Assembly: GCA_050291935.1 (NCBI GenBank)
Contig: JBNKKR010000003.1
Coordinates: forward strand, 62,001 to 126,000
Direction: 5' to 3'
From: Desulfocapsa sp050291935
GTDB taxonomy: Bacteria > Desulfobacterota > Desulfobulbia > Desulfobulbales > Desulfocapsaceae
DNA length: 64,000 bases
Shown here: one piece after another, positions 52,551 to 60,666 of the stretch
How positions within the stretch are numbered: the stretch's first letter is position 1
Layout of the letters: the number at the start of each line of letters is the position of its first letter
Made by a program: the position numbers and the translations under genes
The notes under the pieces: model-generated
Database searches by the model: none
What the model was told of the DNA's origin: nothing
What the model saw: only the letters and a program-made list of their open reading frames with translations

Positions 52551-53893
52551 CTTTTCAGGCAATGCTTCGCAAGTCTTTGCCATTCCTCTACCATATACAA
52601 TGGAATAGACAGAATATCATCATGCCAGGAAAGATCATGACCTGAGAAACGAAGACCAAATGGTGTGGCGCTGTGCTCTTGCAGAAATAAACGCATACTT
52701 TTCAGGCTACCTGTTTTTCCGGCCTTTACCTCCACGGGCAAAACATATTGACCGTAACCCAGAAGGTAATCCACCTCCGCCTGACTGTTTTTTGCTTCTC
52801 TCACCCAAAAAAAGAGCTTTTGCTCCTCATACTCTTCGGTCATACTTAGAAGTTGCTGTCCCACATACTGTTCAGCAACACTTCCACGATTAACAGTCAT
52901 TAATTCTTTCAACATTAACTCCGGCTCAAGTCCCAAAGAACGCTGCATCAGACCGACATCCAAGAATATCATTTTGAATTTTTTATGATTGACCTGGGCA
53001 TCAAGTGGAATGCCATTACCAGAAGAGTGACAGATTTGGTGCAGACACCGAGAATCTTCAAGAAGCTCTATACCATTTTTCAGATCTCGACTTTGAAAAT
53101 TTGGGTTAATATGGGTGTACTTTATTTGTTGGCCCACCAAACGTGGGATTGCCCGAAAAACATCCTTAAGGTGCTTATGTTTAGCGGTAGAGGCATATTT
53201 AGAGAAATCAGCCTGATATGTCTGCAGAATTGAAGACTGAAGCCTTTTTATTTCTGCAGGAGACACTTTCTCCTTGAAGGCCAATACCGCTGCAGGCATC
53301 CCGCCGATGATGAGATACCTCCTAAGCAGTTTTTCGAGTTCATTATGAAAAACAGTTTCAACTTTATCTGTTGGTAACAGGCTGGAAAGATAGTGAACCA
53401 ATTTCTCCTTGCCAATACCGCGTAAAAACTCATAAAATGAGAGAGGTCCCATAAAAATGGAACTGACCCTGCCCACCGGCATCCGGAAGTCAGCGCTGTG
53501 GAAGATAAACTCTAAAAGTGAGCCTGCGCCTATGACATGCAGTTCAGGCATCTTTTCAAAGAAATAGCGCATTGCCATAATTGCTTGGGGGCATTCCTGA
53601 ATTTCATCAAGAAACAGTAAGGTAGAGCCGGGGAGTATCTCATGCTCCAGAAGAATCGAGAGTTTGTCAATTATCTCATTCACTTTCAAGGTATCAAAGC
53701 AAGCGGCAACTTCCGGTTGCTCCTCAAAGTTGACGGTTAGACAGTCCTGAAAATGCGTCTGGCCAAAGTGTTCGACAGAGTAGGTCTTACCAACTTGACG
53801 AGCACCCCGCACAAGAAGAGGTCTCCTGGTTTTACTTAATTTCCAGTCTGCTAATACTGTATCAATATTACGACCTAAATACTTTTTGAACAT
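52544..53893 (-). CDS. AAA+ ATPase with DUF4143 (AAA_14 family)
   Basis: The 449-aa protein has Walker A VRGARQVGKTYS, Walker B TLLFLDEIQECP, then GAGSLLEF and a C-terminal DUF4143 nuclease-like region (QAEVDYLLGYGQYVLPVEVK, a D-x(n)-E-V-K restriction-fold signature). Such proteins are widespread accessory ATPases of uncertain role. I use ATG 53893 (MFKKYLGRNID) behind a GGGGTG; the longer frame to 54172 runs through the transposase remnant. Flanked by 35-bp repeats, a sign of acquisition. Confidence 0.9.
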   Translation of the reverse strand: MFKKYLGRNIDTVLADWKLSKTRRPLLVRGARQVGKTYSVEHFGQTHFQDCLTVNFEEQPEVAACFDTLKVNEIIDKLSILLEHEILPGSTLLFLDEIQECPQAIMAMRYFFEKMPELHVIGAGSLLEFIFHSADFRMPVGRVSSIFMGPLSFYEFLRGIGKEKLVHYLSSLLPTDKVETVFHNELEKLLRRYLIIGGMPAAVLAFKEKVSPAEIKRLQSSILQTYQADFSKYASTAKHKHLKDVFRAIPRLVGQQIKYTHINPNFQSRDLKNGIELLEDSRCLHQICHSSGNGIPLDAQVNHKKFKMIFLDVGLMQRSLGLEPELMLKELMTVNRGSVAEQYVGQQLLSMTEEYEEQKLFFWVREAKNSQAEVDYLLGYGQYVLPVEVKAGKTGSLKSMRLFLQEHSATPFGLRFSGHDLSWHDDILSIPLYMVEEWQRLAKHCLKRQ

Positions 53894-53980
53894 TTTCACC
53901 CCCCAAAAAAAGAATATACTACAGAAAACAAAAAGAAGTTTACGTATTTTTTTGCAGAAAATCAAGACATGTTTGAATAA

Positions 53981-54220
53981 GAGAAAGAAGGGCAACTGTT
54001 TCGCGGTCGCTACAAGTCGGTACTGATAGAGGCCGACAGCCACCTCCTGGAGGTGTTGCGGTATATCCACCGGAACCCTGTAAAGGCCGGTATCGTAAAA
54101 TCTCTTCATGATTTTCCATGGAGCAGCCACCAAGACTATATCTCCAGGGCAAAGAAATGGTCGTGGCTGCACAAGGGTGATCTTTTGGCCATGCTAGCGG
54201 GATCAAGACGGTGCTTATAA
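53981..54220 (+). pseudogene. C-terminal fragment of a REP-associated (Y1) transposase
   Basis: An open frame bounded upstream by TAA encodes QLFRGRYKSVLIEADSHLLE, LRYIHRNPVKAG and PWSSHQDY, the C-terminal half of RAYT/IS200-like Y1 transposases. The catalytic N-terminal half (HUH) is missing, and there is no start signal. A dead remnant beside the DUF4143 gene. Confidence 0.85.
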
Positions 54221-54236
54221 CTTCTTCTCGCGTCCG

Positions 54237-54271
54237 AAAAAGAATATTTGACAAAAAAAATAATTTGTTGT
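54237..54271. repeat. 35-bp flanking direct repeat, right copy
   Basis: The partner of 52516-52550. It lies directly upstream of the trp leader; its TTGACA (54249-54254) might serve as a -35 element for trpL, but no good -10 at 17 bp was found. Confidence 0.7.
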
Positions 54272-54318
54272 TTCTTCGAGCAAAACAAAGATCACTTTAC
54301 TATTTTAGGTTTTTCCCT

Positions 54319-54408
54319 ATGCAGACACCTTTTCCCGCACATACTAAGCCGCAAGTACGTTGGCGCAACTGGCGAACCTGGCAAAACAGAGGTGACGGAA
54401 GTCGGTGA
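54319..54408 (+). CDS. trpL: Trp leader peptide of the anthranilate synthase gene
   Basis: A 29-codon frame begins MQTPFPAHTKPQV and continues RWRNWRTWQNRG; Trp codons at 54361, 54370 and 54379 give three Trp in seven residues. The stop at 54406 lies 33 nt before a perfect terminator hairpin that precedes the synthase gene. Ribosome stalling at the Trp codons when Trp-tRNA is low would favour read-through. A weak TAGG lies upstream. Confidence 0.85.
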   Translation: MQTPFPAHTKPQVRWRNWRTWQNRGDGSR

Positions 54409-54441
54409 CTGCGTAGCGGAAGGAAATATTGAGTTAACCCT

Positions 54442-54489
54442 TAACCCCATGCAGACCTTCTTCGGGTCTGCATGGGGTTATTGTTTTTA
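54442..54489 (+). terminator. Attenuator terminator upstream of the anthranilate synthase gene
   Basis: TAACCCCATGCAGACC (54442-54457) and its exact complement (54465-54480) form a perfect 16-bp GC-rich stem with a 7-nt loop, followed by TTGTTTTTAG. It sits between trpL and the structural gene. The first bases of the leader (ATGCAGACACC, from 54319) resemble the 5' arm and could compete for the 3' arm. Confidence 0.9.
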
Positions 54490-54556
54490 GACAAATCACT
54501 TCTCCCTGTGGACCTATCGAAGAGAGGTCGTGCCAAGACCCCACAGGAGAGAAAAG

Positions 54557-56455
54557 ATGCAGCATTTACTGCAAAAGCTATTTCAAGGTTCCACCCCATT
54601 TTGTGCTATTCAAAAACAGGATAGTGACGAAATCCGGCTATTCACCGGAAAAGCCCACCAGTTCAACAAACTATCTGAAATTCCAAGAAAGGCAAGCGCC
54701 CTCAATAAAAAAACCACCTACGACACCATCGCTATTATCCCCTTTAATCAAATACGTGAGCGAGGATATAGGGCCCATGATGAGGGAGAAAAAATCCTCT
54801 GTATTGAGATAGTGGAACAGGCAAGTTTTGAGCTCTCATCTTTTATCCGGGCACTCCCGGACACCCGGATCGACTTTGCCACACCATTTTCCTACCACCA
54901 GAGTGAAAATGAATACAAACAGACCATTCAAAAAATCATAGACGATGAAATAGGTATGGGCGAAGGAGCAAACTTTGTAATTCCACGGGAGGGATCGGGA
55001 CAACTCCGTGAGTTTACACAAGAGAAAGCATTCGCTATTTTTCGGACCATCCTCACAAATGATTATGGCACATACTGGAAGTTTATTTTTTATGATGGCA
55101 ATACCACCTTTATCGGCTCCACCCCAGAACGTCACCTGCTCGTCAAGGATGGAAATGTCAAAATGAACCCTATTAGCGGAACCTTTAAAAAAGACCGCAC
55201 CTTGCAAAACCGAAAAGCATTTAAAAATGATCTTCTCCACTTTTTAAACGACCAAAAGGAAATTAATGAGCTCTTTATGGTGGTGAATGAAGAACTTAAA
55301 ATGATGGCCAAAATGTGCGATCAAGGAGGGAGCATTATTGGACCACTTGTAAAAGAAATGTCTGCACTTATTCACACTGAACATCTGCTTGTGGGAAAGA
55401 GTAGCAAGGATATCATGGAACTTTTTAGAGAATCCATGTTTGCCGCCACCGTTGTCGGCAGTCCGGTTGAAAATAGTTGTAATATCATTTCAAAATACAG
55501 TGACAGATCGAGAAGATATTACGGCAGCGCCCTGATGCTTACTGGCCGGGACAAAAACGGACAAGCATTTCTTGATAGTCCTATTACCATCAGAACATTT
55601 GAAATTTCAAGCTCCGGCAAACTCCACTTCAGCGTTGGGGCGACACTGGTCAAAGACTCGTCGCCAGAAGAAGAATTACGGGAAACAAAGGCCAAGGGGA
55701 AAGCCATCCTATCAACTATTTCACCAGATACTGCCGATGGTCATTCCACAAGGATGTTACCTACGCTGTACAACGATGATGAAATTGCCGAAACCCTTGC
55801 CATGCGCAATCAAACCCTCTCAACTTTTTGGTTTTTTAAACAGCAGGCAAAAAAACAATTTTCAACAAAGCATGCTCCCACCATTAGCCTTATCCATAAT
55901 GGAGATGACTTTCTCCATATGCTCAGCCATATGTTCCAATCCATGGGGATTCGCACCAAACTGTTTAGATTTGATGCATATATTCCAGAAAAGGACAATG
56001 CGGATATTACCTTACTTGGCCCTGGCCCCGGTAATCCACTGGATGTCACCAATGAGAAAATAGCCCTGAACTACACCATTGCAAGCACCTTACTGGCAAT
56101 GAAGAAAAAATCCCTCTTTATCTGCCTTGGACACCAAATTCTCTGTTCAGTACTGGGTTTTGAAGTTATCAGAAAAGAGACTCCGTTCCAGGGCTCCCAA
56201 GTTCAAATTGATCTTTTTGGCAGAAATGAACTGGTGGGGTTTTACAATACATTTGTTCCTATCCAAACAACCACCTTGCCTGCAATGGAAACCTCCCTGC
56301 TTTCAACGACACAAGAGCTCATCGCCATACGACACAAACATTTTATCGGTTACCAATTCCATCCGGAATCAATTCTCACTCAAAACGGCTACACAATTCT
56401 CCGGGAGAGCATAGCGTTCCTATTGGGGGAAAAATCCGTTCCAGTTCCATCGTAG
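54557..56455 (+). CDS. Fused anthranilate synthase (TrpE-TrpG; PhzE-like subfamily)
   Basis: The 632-aa protein fuses a chorismate-binding domain (about 85-400: IGMGEGANFVIPREGSGQ, STPERHL, MNPISGTF, MVVNEELKMMAKMCDQGG, TVVGSPVEN, SVGATLV) to a class I glutaminase with GPGPGNP, nucleophile CLGHQ and GYQFHPES. The subfamily includes PhzE (aminodeoxyisochorismate) and actinobacterial TrpEG. The upstream Trp attenuator argues for anthranilate for tryptophan; no phz genes are nearby. I start at ATG 54557 behind AGGAGA (spacing 6); a GTG at 54530 is in frame but worse. Confidence 0.85.
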   Translation: MQHLLQKLFQGSTPFCAIQKQDSDEIRLFTGKAHQFNKLSEIPRKASALNKKTTYDTIAIIPFNQIRERGYRAHDEGEKILCIEIVEQASFELSSFIRALPDTRIDFATPFSYHQSENEYKQTIQKIIDDEIGMGEGANFVIPREGSGQLREFTQEKAFAIFRTILTNDYGTYWKFIFYDGNTTFIGSTPERHLLVKDGNVKMNPISGTFKKDRTLQNRKAFKNDLLHFLNDQKEINELFMVVNEELKMMAKMCDQGGSIIGPLVKEMSALIHTEHLLVGKSSKDIMELFRESMFAATVVGSPVENSCNIISKYSDRSRRYYGSALMLTGRDKNGQAFLDSPITIRTFEISSSGKLHFSVGATLVKDSSPEEELRETKAKGKAILSTISPDTADGHSTRMLPTLYNDDEIAETLAMRNQTLSTFWFFKQQAKKQFSTKHAPTISLIHNGDDFLHMLSHMFQSMGIRTKLFRFDAYIPEKDNADITLLGPGPGNPLDVTNEKIALNYTIASTLLAMKKKSLFICLGHQILCSVLGFEVIRKETPFQGSQVQIDLFGRNELVGFYNTFVPIQTTTLPAMETSLLSTTQELIAIRHKHFIGYQFHPESILTQNGYTILRESIAFLLGEKSVPVPS

Positions 56456-56489
56456 AACCATCTTTCTTCTCATTTGCACTGTTTTCTGC

Positions 56490-56584
56490 TAAAGCTGAGT
56501 TGAGCAGCTTGCCTGCTCGTACGAAACTTATGCCCTGGTGGTATAAAGCTGAGTTGAGCAGCTTGCCTGCTCGTACGAAACTTA
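56490..56584. repeat. Tandem REP-like palindromic repeat
   Basis: Two identical 41-bp units (56490-56530 and 56544-56584, period 54 bp) each contain GAGCAG-CTTGC-CTGCTC, a stem-loop. A third, diverged copy lies in frame in the NRPS gene at 17309-17348. The separating 13 bp (TGCCCTGGTGGTA) resembles CACCCTGGCGGTA just after the second unit, so the repeated unit is longer. May also act as a hairpin after the synthase gene. Confidence 0.75.
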
Positions 56585-56660
56585 CACCACTCAAGGTGGT
56601 ACTGAAAAGAGCACCCTGGCGGTATAAGAATGTAAGGATATAATTTCAAAGAGAGAGACC

Positions 56661-56849
56661 ATGCAATTAAACCGTATTCAAATCCAAATCTTTCAAAAAC
56701 TTTGTAAGGCTCAAGAACAAGACGCTGATGAGTATGTTGCGCAACATTCCCTTGCGTTTTTAGGAATGCAGAAGAACTCGCTTAGCGACCTCAGTGAAGA
56801 GGAAGGAGATACCTGGATCAACAAGGCCTATCTCCAGTCATTGGGATAA
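56661..56849 (+). CDS. Small hypothetical protein (62 aa)
   Basis: The frame (MQLNRIQIQIFQKLCKAQEQ, then AFLGMQKNSLSDLSEEEGD) has a GAGAGA ribosome-binding site 6 nt before the ATG and an amphipathic helical N-terminus with an acidic middle. There is no membrane segment. I recognise no family. Position after the REP repeats with its own signal supports a real gene. Confidence 0.55.
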   Translation: MQLNRIQIQIFQKLCKAQEQDADEYVAQHSLAFLGMQKNSLSDLSEEEGDTWINKAYLQSLG

Positions 56850-57228
56850 TGACCTGGAACTGGCATTCTTTTTCTTCATTATCATATAACATTGCGTTCC
56901 CCTTTTTCCTTCAAGTAATCCCTTGTTGCCTTTCTACTGGGAATTATTGTTTTTAGGAAAATATAGTTTTCTTCTACAACATGGGGAACAATATATATGT
57001 AGTCGTCAACAATGTGTATTACTTTCTATTACCCCCCCACATTCCCGCAATAAGAACAAGCGAGAAAAACTTACTCCCTCCCCATACGCTTCATAGTTCC
57101 TTCATCTTTATCGAGTAGCTTCAAGTTTAGGTAATTTGGATAACGAAGCCCTAATCGATTGGCCCTGTTGGCACAAGAAAAGCACCAAGAATGATGTTTA
57201 ACAGTGTATAACAAGGAGACTAAAAAAA
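56850..57228. other. Non-coding stretch upstream of the two-component locus
   Basis: This 379-bp AT-rich region contains no CDS I can support. It should hold the promoter of the 57229-59609 genes. AAGGAG at 57213-57218 is the ribosome-binding site of the next gene. Confidence 0.4.
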
Positions 57229-57504
57229 TTGGTTTGCATCTTCATAAGTGATGGCGGTCCTGAAGCAGAAGAGTATGATAATAATTATTTCAGCTACGAT
57301 GAATCAAATGCGGAAACAGTGGCCAAAATCAATTACATTATCGAAAATTGTGACATTTTTGACCCACAAATACGAGCTGAACTTACTGTTATTTGTAAAG
57401 AAAGCTATAACCAGCATACTCCTTACAACGCAAGGAAAAATCACCCTGGTTGGGTTGGTCATGCAGTCAATTATTGCAAACAACTTGTTTATAAATACTT
57501 ATAA
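57229..57504 (+). CDS. Small hypothetical protein upstream of a two-component system
   Basis: The 91-aa soluble protein (VCIFISDGGPEAEEYDNNYF, NHPGWVGHAVNYCKQLVYKY) starts at TTG behind AAGGAG and stops 12 bp before the response regulator gene, so probably forms one operon with it. The N-half is acidic, the C-half basic with several Tyr. No family is recognised; a link to the sensor kinase is only positional. Confidence 0.6.
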   Translation: MVCIFISDGGPEAEEYDNNYFSYDESNAETVAKINYIIENCDIFDPQIRAELTVICKESYNQHTPYNARKNHPGWVGHAVNYCKQLVYKYL

Positions 57505-57516
57505 CACTTCGTTCTT

Positions 57517-58197
57517 ATGAATATTCTGCTAATTGATGACGAACCTGAACTCCTTATTCGCCTTTCACGGGTTCTTGAGAAAGAAAAATATACTGTCTCC
57601 ACCGCCGCTGATGGGAAGCAAGCGATTGATAAAGTATGGGATGATTCTTATGACCTTATTATCCTGGACATAATGCTTCCCCATATAAATGGATTGGATA
57701 TTTTACGGGAGATACGATCAGCCGGCATTACAACACCTGTGCTGATGCTGACGGCAAAAGGTGACGTTGAAGATAAAGTTATCGGTCTTGATCTTGGAGC
57801 GGATGATTATCTTGCAAAGCCTTTTTCCCTTGCTGAACTCTTAGCAAGGGTGCGGGTATTACTCAGACGAGGGACATCTGCAAGCCCGGATATTGAAGTC
57901 TGTCATATTCGCCTTAATACCGTTAGCCGAGAAGTCTTTTGTGACAGTAAACCGATCCAACTGACCGGAAAGGAATTTTCAATTCTTGAGTTCCTTCTCC
58001 ACAACAAAGGAAGGGCAATCTCCCGTTTTACTCTGGCTGAGCATGTATGGGGTGAGGCCTTTGATGCTTTCAGTATGTCCAATAATATCGACGTACATAT
58101 AAAAAACCTGCGCAAAAAGATAGCTGTAAAAGGCAAACCAAAACTCATTGAAACCGTCCGCGGTTTCGGCTATCGGTTGAATGAGGGTGATTTATGA
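57517..58197 (+). CDS. OmpR/PhoB-family response regulator
   Basis: The 226-aa regulator has an N-terminal receiver with acidic pair DDE (7-9), phospho-Asp51 in LIILDIMLP, Thr/Lys switch residues (LMLTAKGD, YLAKPFS), and a C-terminal winged helix (LTGKEFSILEFLLHN, NIDVHIKNLRKKI, IETVRGFGYRL). Typical DNA-binding partner of the adjoining kinase (4-bp overlap). Regulon unknown. Confidence 0.96.
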   Translation: MNILLIDDEPELLIRLSRVLEKEKYTVSTAADGKQAIDKVWDDSYDLIILDIMLPHINGLDILREIRSAGITTPVLMLTAKGDVEDKVIGLDLGADDYLAKPFSLAELLARVRVLLRRGTSASPDIEVCHIRLNTVSREVFCDSKPIQLTGKEFSILEFLLHNKGRAISRFTLAEHVWGEAFDAFSMSNNIDVHIKNLRKKIAVKGKPKLIETVRGFGYRLNEGDL

Positions 58198-59609
58198 ATG
58201 TTCGGACAAAATTTACTTTTTGGGTTGCGCTGGCAGCGATGCTTGCCGCAACGCTCATGTCTGTTTTTGTCCTAAGAGAAGTCAGGGAAGAAGCTTTTGA
58301 ACTGGTTGATTATGAATTAAAGGATATTGCTGATTCTTTTTTTCAGGCCATTGAGCAAGCGGCTAATGACTCTCATACCCTTGCTATCAGTAAGATTAAA
58401 CATCCGCTGGATCGCTTCTGGTTACGGCTTACAACTGGCGAAGGCGAAGTAATATATGAAACCGATCTGGCCAAAAGAATTGATCTTCCCGTAACCAAAG
58501 AGGAACATAGTCATATCATCACCCACAATATCCCTCTCCACTATCTCTGGATTCCTCCCGATGAGATGGAAGATGCCAACGAGTTACACAGTAATAGTAT
58601 CAGGGTCCAGGCACGTTTTTTTCAGTTTGAAATCAATGGAATATCATACAACCTGTTCATTGGACGCCCTTTGCTTCTTTTTGACATTGAATTTAGGGAG
58701 ATGATTGTTGAACTCACCTCAGGGATAATTTTGACAATACTCATTATTTTTATCGTCTCCTATGTTATCACCGGAAGGATGCTTAAGCCTATAAATGTCA
58801 TGAACTACCAAATCAGACAAATTCGTGAATCATCCCTTGAAAATCGCATTCCCCTTGGAAAAAGCAAAGACGAACTCCATAAGCTGGGTGTCGAACTCAA
58901 TTCCATGTTTGACAGGTTACAGTATTCATTCGAAAAACAAAGAGAATTTATCGGCAATGCGTCCCATGAAATGAAAAGCCCTCTCACGATTCTTATGATC
59001 GGCCACGAAGAATTATTAATGGGTGATCTTCCCGAACACACGCGTAATGAACTGGAAAAACAGCTCGAAACCATGCGCAGACTAAACAAGCTTATTCGCG
59101 ATCTTCTTTCCATTGCCCGGTTGGAGCAAGAGGACAAGCTTCAACGTGAGCATTTTTCGCTAAACGGATTGTTTCATTCTATTTTGCATGATTATGAGGA
59201 ACTCATCAGGGTAAAAGGGCTTCGTATAATCAAAATTGTGCCGCCAATACAAATAAATGGCGATTATGAAAAGATACTCCGCTTATTCATTAACCTCATC
59301 GATAATGCGATCAAGTACAATCTCGACACAAACGGATATATACAAATTGAAGCTGTTAAGGGAAATACAAATACGACCGTTCAAATTGTAAATTCAGGGC
59401 AGCATATTCCCGATGAAGATCTCTTAGAAATATTCAATCAGTTCTATCGGGTTGAAAAATCGAGGGCGAAAACCTATGGAGGAACAGGTTTAGGGCTCAC
59501 CATTGCCAAAAGAATAGTGGAAATGCATGGAGGGAGTATTAACGTTGCTAATAGTGAAGAATCAATCAATTTTACAGTGGTTCTTCCCAACACCGGTGAA
59601 GAAAGGTAA
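58194..59609 (+). CDS. Membrane sensor histidine kinase
   Basis: The 471-aa kinase has two membrane helices (about 9-28 and 170-194) flanking a periplasmic domain of about 140 aa, then HAMP (RMLKPINVMNYQIRQI), HisKA with NASHEMKSPLT (His258), N-box LIDNAIKYN and GGTGLGLTIAKRIVEMHGG. It senses an unknown periplasmic cue and phosphorylates the upstream-encoded regulator, like CusS/QseC-type kinases. Confidence 0.95.
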   Translation: MNVRTKFTFWVALAAMLAATLMSVFVLREVREEAFELVDYELKDIADSFFQAIEQAANDSHTLAISKIKHPLDRFWLRLTTGEGEVIYETDLAKRIDLPVTKEEHSHIITHNIPLHYLWIPPDEMEDANELHSNSIRVQARFFQFEINGISYNLFIGRPLLLFDIEFREMIVELTSGIILTILIIFIVSYVITGRMLKPINVMNYQIRQIRESSLENRIPLGKSKDELHKLGVELNSMFDRLQYSFEKQREFIGNASHEMKSPLTILMIGHEELLMGDLPEHTRNELEKQLETMRRLNKLIRDLLSIARLEQEDKLQREHFSLNGLFHSILHDYEELIRVKGLRIIKIVPPIQINGDYEKILRLFINLIDNAIKYNLDTNGYIQIEAVKGNTNTTVQIVNSGQHIPDEDLLEIFNQFYRVEKSRAKTYGGTGLGLTIAKRIVEMHGGSINVANSEESINFTVVLPNTGEER

Positions 59610-59765
59610 ACCAGCATACGCTTTGTTCCTTAAAGAAAAATATGCTATAGTTGTTGACATAAAGGATGATGGGCGAGTAAAGCTCTTCTGGGCAGTTCGC
59701 CTGCGCTGGTAGTTACGCAAAGAGCATACTTACCCGCAAGATCCCTCTTTTTTGATGGAATAGAT

Positions 59766-60458
59766 ATGGACACAGCTACCGGCAATTTAACTCCTCAGGA
59801 AGATCAGCTCATGGCCTGTCTTTCAGAAAGTGAGAATAGCTATTTTCACGATATGGCCTATCGTCGTTTTTACCATAAAAATTCCATTATCCATTCCCCT
59901 GGAGACCAGCCGAATCTCGTCTACTATATTGTCGCCGGCAGAGTCAAAATTTATAATATATCTGAATCGGGCAAAGAGGTTATCTTCCGTTTTTGTCACG
60001 AAGGATCATGGTTTGGTCTGGCCGAAGTGTGTGGTGGTGAGCGGCGCGAGGTATACGCCGAAGCAGTGGAAGATTCAGAGATGCTTGGTCTTGAGCGCAA
60101 ACATCTCAACACCCTTATGAAACAAAATGCTGAGTTTTCTTTTATCCTCCTTAACATTCTTGGAAATCGTCTCAGGCAGGCCCATCGGGCCATCCAAAGC
60201 CTTGCCATCCAGGATATCAGTGAGCGTCTTGCCTACCTGCTCCTGAAGTTAGCAACCATGCACCCACCCTGCAGCACCGACGACACCATAGGCTATAAAC
60301 TCACCCATCAGGATATGGCCAATATGATTGGCGCCACCCGTTCCACCGTCACCGAAGTCATCAACTACTATAAAGAAAAAAAATATATCGCCTATCGTGA
60401 TGGCATTATCAACATCATAGACGTGGAAAATTTGCAAAAAATTGCCGGCCTGCACTAA
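59766..60458 (+). CDS. Crp/Fnr-family transcription regulator
   Basis: The 230-aa protein has an N-terminal cyclic-nucleotide-binding-type barrel (NLVYYIVAGRVKIYNISESGKE, then GLAEVCGGERR), a dimerisation helix and a C-terminal HTH (KLTHQDMANMIGATRSTVTE). No N-terminal Cys cluster as in Fnr is present, so an effector such as heme/NO or a small molecule is more likely. It precedes the sulfotransferase gene by about 210 bp and could regulate it (inference). Confidence 0.93.
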   Translation: MDTATGNLTPQEDQLMACLSESENSYFHDMAYRRFYHKNSIIHSPGDQPNLVYYIVAGRVKIYNISESGKEVIFRFCHEGSWFGLAEVCGGERREVYAEAVEDSEMLGLERKHLNTLMKQNAEFSFILLNILGNRLRQAHRAIQSLAIQDISERLAYLLLKLATMHPPCSTDDTIGYKLTHQDMANMIGATRSTVTEVINYYKEKKYIAYRDGIINIIDVENLQKIAGLH

Positions 60459-60666
60459 CATTCCTTTTCTTTAGTGGTCCACGTACCAGCAAAAATGTCC
60501 TCCACAGGACATTTCTATTGTTCCCCACCTTCCATCCTTTCTGTCTGAAAAAAACGTTCAACCTGTTCCCCACGTGACTGCAACAAGCACCTATTTCCAT
60601 ATAATAACTCCATAAATTTAGTTGGAGGACATTGGGACCTCCAACAAACATGTTATGGAGGAAAAA

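Noticed and set aside
53894..54172. N-terminal extension of the DUF4143 ATPase to 542 aa
   Set aside because: The extra 93 residues are antisense to the transposase remnant, contain no family match, and the ATG at 53893 has a ribosome-binding site.
54249..54290. TTGACA in the right 35-bp repeat as the trp promoter
   Set aside because: No acceptable -10 box at 16-18 bp; left as a possibility only.
54557..56455. Phenazine biosynthesis locus based on PhzE likeness
   Set aside because: No phzA/B/D/F/G nearby, and the Trp leader points to tryptophan synthesis.
56376..56594. 72-codon minus-strand frame with the SFVRAGKLLNSAL duplication as a gene
   Set aside because: It is the coding shadow of the REP-like repeats and of the end of the synthase gene; no start signals. 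Kept only as evidence for the repeat.
56975..57005. Similarity of TCTACAAC..GGGGAACAATATATATG to 63583-63610 upstream of the 47-aa membrane protein
   Set aside because: Short, AT-rich and imperfect; the left copy has TAG right after the ATG, so it may be coincidence.
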